Part shown: positions 62,293 through 64,000 of the stretch, one piece after another | Layout: each line of letters begins with the position of its first letter | Position numbering within the stretch: position 1 is the first letter of the stretch | From: Tuctoria greenei | Taxonomy: Eukaryota; Streptophyta; Magnoliopsida; Poales; Poaceae | Length of the DNA stretch: 64,000 nucleotides | Direction of reading: 5' to 3' | Assembly (NCBI GenBank): GCA_036927565.1 | Contig: JAYESD010000004.1 | Coordinates: 168,861,697 to 168,925,696, forward strand | Translations under genes and position numbers: made by a program | Notes under the pieces: generated by a model | Told to the model about the DNA's origin: nothing | Database searches by the model: none | The model's input: only the letters and a program-made list of their open reading frames with translations

Positions 62293-64000
62293 ATATTAAT
62301 AGAATAAAAGAAAAATGATAAACCATATATATATGGTGTAGCAAAAAGAAGAAAGAGAAAATAATAATTATAGCCTAAAACTTGCAATGGGGAAAAAGTA
62401 TAAAAAAATAATAATAATAAAAATATATATAAATATATGTATAAACAATATATATAATAATATATATAAAAAATATAATATATATTAATATTTATCTATA
62501 AAAGAAAAAAATAAATAAAAAAAAAGAAAAAAAGAAAGAAACCCGCCGCTGGCCAGGCCGAGCTAGCCCAGCCAGCTCACGCCTGCACACGCCCCGCCTG
62601 GGCCCCGCCTCCCGCTCCCGCGCCGACCGAGCGCCCCGCTCGAATCGCGCCGACCGCGCCCTGCCGCTGGGTCCCGCCTCCCGTGCAGCGCACCCGCCGA
62701 ATCCCACCCGAGTCGGCCGATTCCCGCGCTGCCGAATCCCGCCCCGACTCTCCCGCGCAGTGCGCCACAGCGCCGTACCGGCCAGCCCCACGATTCCCGG
62801 CTGCCGCACGAGTTTCCCGGCCGCCACCGACTCGGTTCCCTGGATCGGGAGACTCCCGTACCGTGCCTATAAAAAGGATACCCGCCCGTAGGTTTTTCCC
62901 TCGATCCCAGAACCGCCACCAGCCACGGGAAAAGCCGCCGGTAAAGAAGGCAAAAGAAACCAGGGACCAGAGGGCTGCGCCCAGGGAAGAAAAAGGAGAA
63001 ATAGAAGGGGAAGAAGAGGAAGAAAAAGAGGAGGGCGCTGCTGTCTGCCGGAGATCGTCGTCGCCATCGCGTCGCCGTCGTCGTGCCACCGGAGGACCTT
63101 GCGCATCTACTTCATCTACGCAACGTCCCCATCCCGCGATCATCGAAGCCATCGCATCTACGGTAGGCCATGTTCTCGATGCGAATTTTAGCGACCATAT
63201 TGAATCTAATAGACGTAAATTGATCGTAGTTGCGTCGTCTTTTTATTTTCAGCAGCATTAATCCACCCTAAAACCCCCGTAAACTCATATGAACACGTAT
63301 GAACTAGTTGTATCTAATTAATAAACAACCATAGTTAATTAATTATTGAATTGTGCATCCATGCATGTCATTGCATGTTGATTATTTTGTGTGCATCGTA
63401 TTGAATTGTATGAATTTTCTTGTATGTATGATCACGCGTAGAGGAACGTGCTCAAGAGGCCGCATACGAGGATTTCCAAAATCAAGACCTTGAAGCGCTT
63501 GAGCAACCCCATCCGTCGGAGCAAGGCAAGTGTCCTTGATCATATTGATCCTGTTTTAAAATAAATGTTTTGTTTGCAAACTGCATGCTTGTGTCAATTT
63601 GATGGGAATCCTATGTTAGGAAGTTTACTAGTTTTGTTTAACCACCCTTGTCACCTGGGATATATGGTAGAGAGTCGGGAAGGGCTTTTTACCTTTTTGC
63701 TTCGCTTAATTAATTGGGATGGCAAACACCACTACATATTTAATTATGCATCAATGATATTATGGTTAATGTGAATTGGTCAATACGATGGGTGATCTAA
63801 GCAAGCCTGGTATGTGGATGGGTTGGATGTTATGGTGGTTTGCTTGCTTTAGATCTAAGGACCGGTTCATGCGAGAATATGCCAGGTCAACAGTGCCACC
63901 ACAAGGCCAAGTATGGGTGCGGCGTAGCTGAATAATTAGGAGCGCTGCTAGTATTGTATGGACCATTGGATGGCGCGGGGAATGGGAGTCGAGGAGGACT
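62241..64000 (+). repeat. 3' LTR of element D (partial)
   Basis: Starts TGTAACACCC and matches the 5' LTR over the visible 1760 bp. It has about 30 extra bases at 63365-63395 compared with the 5' LTR. By comparison it should end roughly 900-920 bp beyond the window. Confidence 0.93.

Larger units (their letters stand above)
54755..64000 (+). mobile_element. Tekay-lineage chromovirus (element D), 3' LTR continues past the window
   Basis: It has a 5' LTR, Met tRNA primer site, a single gag-pol region ending in a chromodomain, polypurine tract and 3' LTR. The long LTRs and the group II type chromodomain fit the Tekay/Del branch. It is inserted in the integrase gene of copia C, so it is younger than C. 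The five bases before it are ACACA, the candidate target site duplication. Confidence 0.92.

Overview
This window looks like heterochromatic DNA from a grass (monocot) nuclear genome. No host protein-coding gene, tRNA, rRNA or CRISPR-like array could be supported. Nearly every base that can be assigned belongs to a transposable element, and most elements are nested, truncated or fused to each other. The families (Tat-type Ty3/gypsy with two RNase H domains and an antisense ORF, SIRE/Opie-type Ty1/copia with a large extra ORF, Tekay-type chromovirus, CRM-like chromovirus, CACTA transposon) are typical of large grass genomes. The species cannot be fixed from sequence alone.

Layout. 1-9660 (+): a Tat-lineage Ty3/gypsy element (Tat1) cut by the window edge, with pol, a hairpin-rich spacer, a long spliced antisense ORF and the 3' LTR. 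9661-11310: unassigned DNA with a 30-bp minisatellite. 11310-16046 (+): a degraded CACTA element with a TNP2-type transposase, an exact 70/120-bp subterminal array and one terminus. 16126-27683 (-): an LTR-to-LTR SIRE/Opie-like copia (copia A). 27684-29890 (-): gag, primer site and LTR of a second Tat element (G1). 29891-33863 (-): pol and LTR of a third, different Tat subfamily (G2). 33864-34995: orphan DNA, a copia integrase/RT-linker scrap and a Tat LTR scrap. 34996-41708 (-): copia B, with an intact extra ORF but a deleted integrase and no 5' LTR. 41709-46923 (+): CRM-like chromovirus pieces arranged pol end - LTR - gag - pol (element E). 46924-51216 (+): the 3' part of a Tat1-like element (F). 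51217-54754 (+): copia C, interrupted inside its integrase by the Tekay chromovirus D (54755 to beyond the window end).

How the parts relate. Gag, protease, RT-RNase H and integrase frames are recognisable in several elements, but all pol genes carry stops, frameshifts or deletions. The only long undamaged reading frame is the extra ORF of copia B. Two signals stand out. First, the copia family carries many copies of a 12-bp palindrome (CGGACTAGTCCG and close variants) in the U3 just upstream of the TATA box, again in the leader of the extra ORF, and, in two of three copies, inside gag coding sequence as WTSP-like peptide repeats. Second, the Tat antisense ORF has a 78-bp intron at the same place in two copies, and its removal joins the reading frames in both.

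All lineage names rest on motifs recognised by eye; no database search was run.
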